Shown here piece by piece: positions 4,708-5,492 of a stretch of DNA of 5,492 nucleotides; position 1 is the first letter of the stretch, and each line of letters begins with the position of its first letter. This stretch comes from Trebonia sp. (lineage in GTDB: Bacteria; Actinomycetota; Actinomycetes; Streptosporangiales; Streptosporangiaceae), in NCBI GenBank assembly GCA_030038035.1, contig JASHPP010000212.1:1-5492 (forward strand), in the 5' to 3' direction. The position numbers were made by a program, and so were the translations under genes. The notes beneath the pieces were generated by a model. The model was not told the DNA's origin, did not search any database, and saw only the letters and a program-made list of their open reading frames with translations.

Positions 4708-5211
4708 ATGCCAGTACGCCGCCTGAACCACGCGGTGTTGTATGTGAACGGTCTCAAACGCGAGGTCGAGTTCTACACGCAGACCCTCGGCTTCGAGGTC
4801 CGGATGGAGATCCCTGGCCGCGCCGCGTTCCTGCGGTCCCCCGGCTCGGTCAACGATCACGACCTCGGGCTGTTCGACATCGGGGCGGGCCGGGCGACCG
4901 GCAGGCCGCAGGTGGGGCTGTACCACCTGGCTTGGGAGGTCGGCACGCTGGCCGAGCTGGTGGAAGCGCGCGAGAAGCTGCGCGCAGCGGGAGCGCTGGT
5001 GGGGGAGAGCGACCACCGGCTGTCCAAGTCGCTGTACGCGAAGGACCCGAGCGGCATCGAGTTCGAGGTCATGTGGCGAGTGCCGGTCGAGGACTGGGAC
5101 AGCGAACTCGCCCAGGGCGAGGCCTACACCGTGCCGCTCGACTGGGACCGCACGCTGACCCGCTGGGACGCCGGCCGCGAGACCGGCTCGGCCGCGGGCT
5201 CGCCCACCTGA
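4708..5211 (+). CDS. VOC family protein (glyoxalase / extradiol dioxygenase fold)
   Basis: A 167-residue vicinal-oxygen-chelate protein with two beta-alpha-beta-beta-beta modules. Metal-ligand candidates are His8 (LNHAVLYV), His73 (LYHLAWEV) and Glu120 (DPSGIEFEV), the usual positions in this superfamily. EFYTQTLGFEV (21-31) is a typical module-1 helix and turn, and SLYAKDPSG resembles the catechol 2,3-dioxygenase-like branch more than methylglyoxal-specific glyoxalase I. A hydrophilic tail of about 40 residues (124-167) follows the fold; single-domain members often stop near residue 125-130. AGGAG at 4697-4701, six bases before the ATG, supports the start. The gene is divergent from dppA across 56 bp and converges on the coiled-coil gene with only 10 bp between the stop codons. 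Substrate unknown. Confidence 0.88.
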   Translation: MPVRRLNHAVLYVNGLKREVEFYTQTLGFEVRMEIPGRAAFLRSPGSVNDHDLGLFDIGAGRATGRPQVGLYHLAWEVGTLAELVEAREKLRAAGALVGESDHRLSKSLYAKDPSGIEFEVMWRVPVEDWDSELAQGEAYTVPLDWDRTLTRWDAGRETGSAAGSPT

Positions 5212-5221
5212 CAGGCGTCAG
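5208..5221. terminator. Short hairpin between convergent stop codons
   Basis: CTGAC (5208-5212) and GTCAG (5217-5221) form a 5-bp stem with the loop AGGC. It spans the TGA of the VOC gene and abuts the TAG of the convergent gene. It is placed well for a bidirectional terminator but too short to be convincing. Confidence 0.22.
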
Positions 5222-5492
5222 CTAGCGCTTGCCCGCGAGGGCGTCGGCGTCCGAGCGCGCCAGCGCGGCGTCAAGGACGGCGTACTCGGCCTCCTGCACG
5301 GCGGCGATGGCGAAGTTGATCGCGTCCTGCGCGTCGCCCTCGGCGATCTCGGCCTTAAGCTCGGCCTTGCGGACGTCACGCTCAGCCTTCATGTCGGCGG
5401 TCCGCTGGTGCAGCTGCGCGACGTGCGACTGCCATCTGTCCTGGATGGCCTGCCAGTTCGCGGCGGCCTTGTCCTTGGACTGCGCCGCCTTC
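5222..5492 (-). CDS. C-terminal part of an Ala/Glu-rich coiled-coil protein, truncated by the window edge
   Basis: The minus frame is open from the window edge to TAG at 5224-5222, giving 89 residues. Composition is strongly helical: rich in Ala, Glu, Asp, Lys and Gln, with no proline, and Trp near the start of the visible part (NWQAIQDRWQSHV). Charged stretches such as KAERDVRKAELKAEIAEGD alternate with Ala-rich helix, as in a coiled coil. The segment DAINFAIAAVQEAEYAVLDA near the end resembles C-terminal regions of uncharacterised actinobacterial coiled-coil proteins. No function can be assigned. Third positions are mostly G or C on this strand, which supports real coding. The beginning lies beyond base 5492. 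Confidence 0.8.
   Translation of the reverse strand, partial: KAAQSKDKAAANWQAIQDRWQSHVAQLHQRTADMKAERDVRKAELKAEIAEGDAQDAINFAIAAVQEAEYAVLDAALARSDADALAGKR

Noticed and set aside
4380..5225. 281-codon plus-strand frame across the dppA start and the VOC gene
   Set aside because: It runs antisense to dppA and out of frame with the VOC gene, and its translation becomes an Arg/Gly-rich shadow.
3821..5228. Shared 10-mer CAGCTAGCGC at 3821-3830 and 5219-5228
   Set aside because: Both copies cover a minus-strand Arg-TAG gene end. Ten bases with no flanking similarity is within chance.
1..5492. Defence island, biosynthetic cluster or mobile element
   Set aside because: No nuclease, toxin-antitoxin, transposase, integrase or assembly-line gene is present, and gene functions are unrelated to one another.

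Overview
The window is high-GC DNA with C/G-ending codons, purine-rich Shine-Dalgarno sites, a GTG start and at least two apparently leaderless genes. Together with the gene families present, this points to an actinobacterium, probably a Streptosporangiales- or Streptomyces-like lineage; the genus cannot be fixed from sequence reading alone. I see no mobile element with a transposase, no phage gene, CRISPR array, RNA gene or defence locus. It looks like a chromosomal stretch of short, independently transcribed units.

Layout. (1) 1-915, plus: 3' part of an aldose 1-epimerase with an unusual cysteine-bearing insertion, followed by a strong imperfect hairpin (932-990) and a reiterated GTCCCGGGT motif. 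(2) 1133-1711, plus: a small secreted protein with four cysteines and no recognisable family. Its 3' end overlaps by 34 bp the convergent gene at 1678-2736. (3) Minus-strand pair 3396-2779 and 2736-1678: an HhH-GPD base-excision-repair-like protein, then a COG1816 adenosine-deaminase-family amidohydrolase. (4) 3445-3651, plus: a two-helix membrane protein, divergent from the HhH-GPD gene. (5) 3652-3823: a gene-free spacer holding a decayed duplicate of the 3' end of the next gene. (6) 4651-3824, minus: a DppA-type M55 D-aminopeptidase, divergent from (7) 4708-5211, plus: a VOC (glyoxalase/dioxygenase-fold) protein. (8) 5492-5222, minus: C-terminal part of an alanine/glutamate-rich coiled-coil protein, convergent with the VOC gene.

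The genes do not form one pathway. They include sugar mutarotation, nucleoside-type deamination (possibly a menaquinone-pathway step), DNA repair, D-peptide hydrolysis and an unassigned VOC activity. The most useful observations are: a 14-base motif containing a GATAAT -10 box placed 6-7 nt before the start codons of two minus-strand genes, implying leaderless mRNAs and correcting the dppA start; loss of the ribose-contacting acidic residue in the 'adenosine deaminase'; and an in-frame partial duplication of the dppA 3' end exactly 168 bp downstream. I did not find a convincing new multi-gene system.
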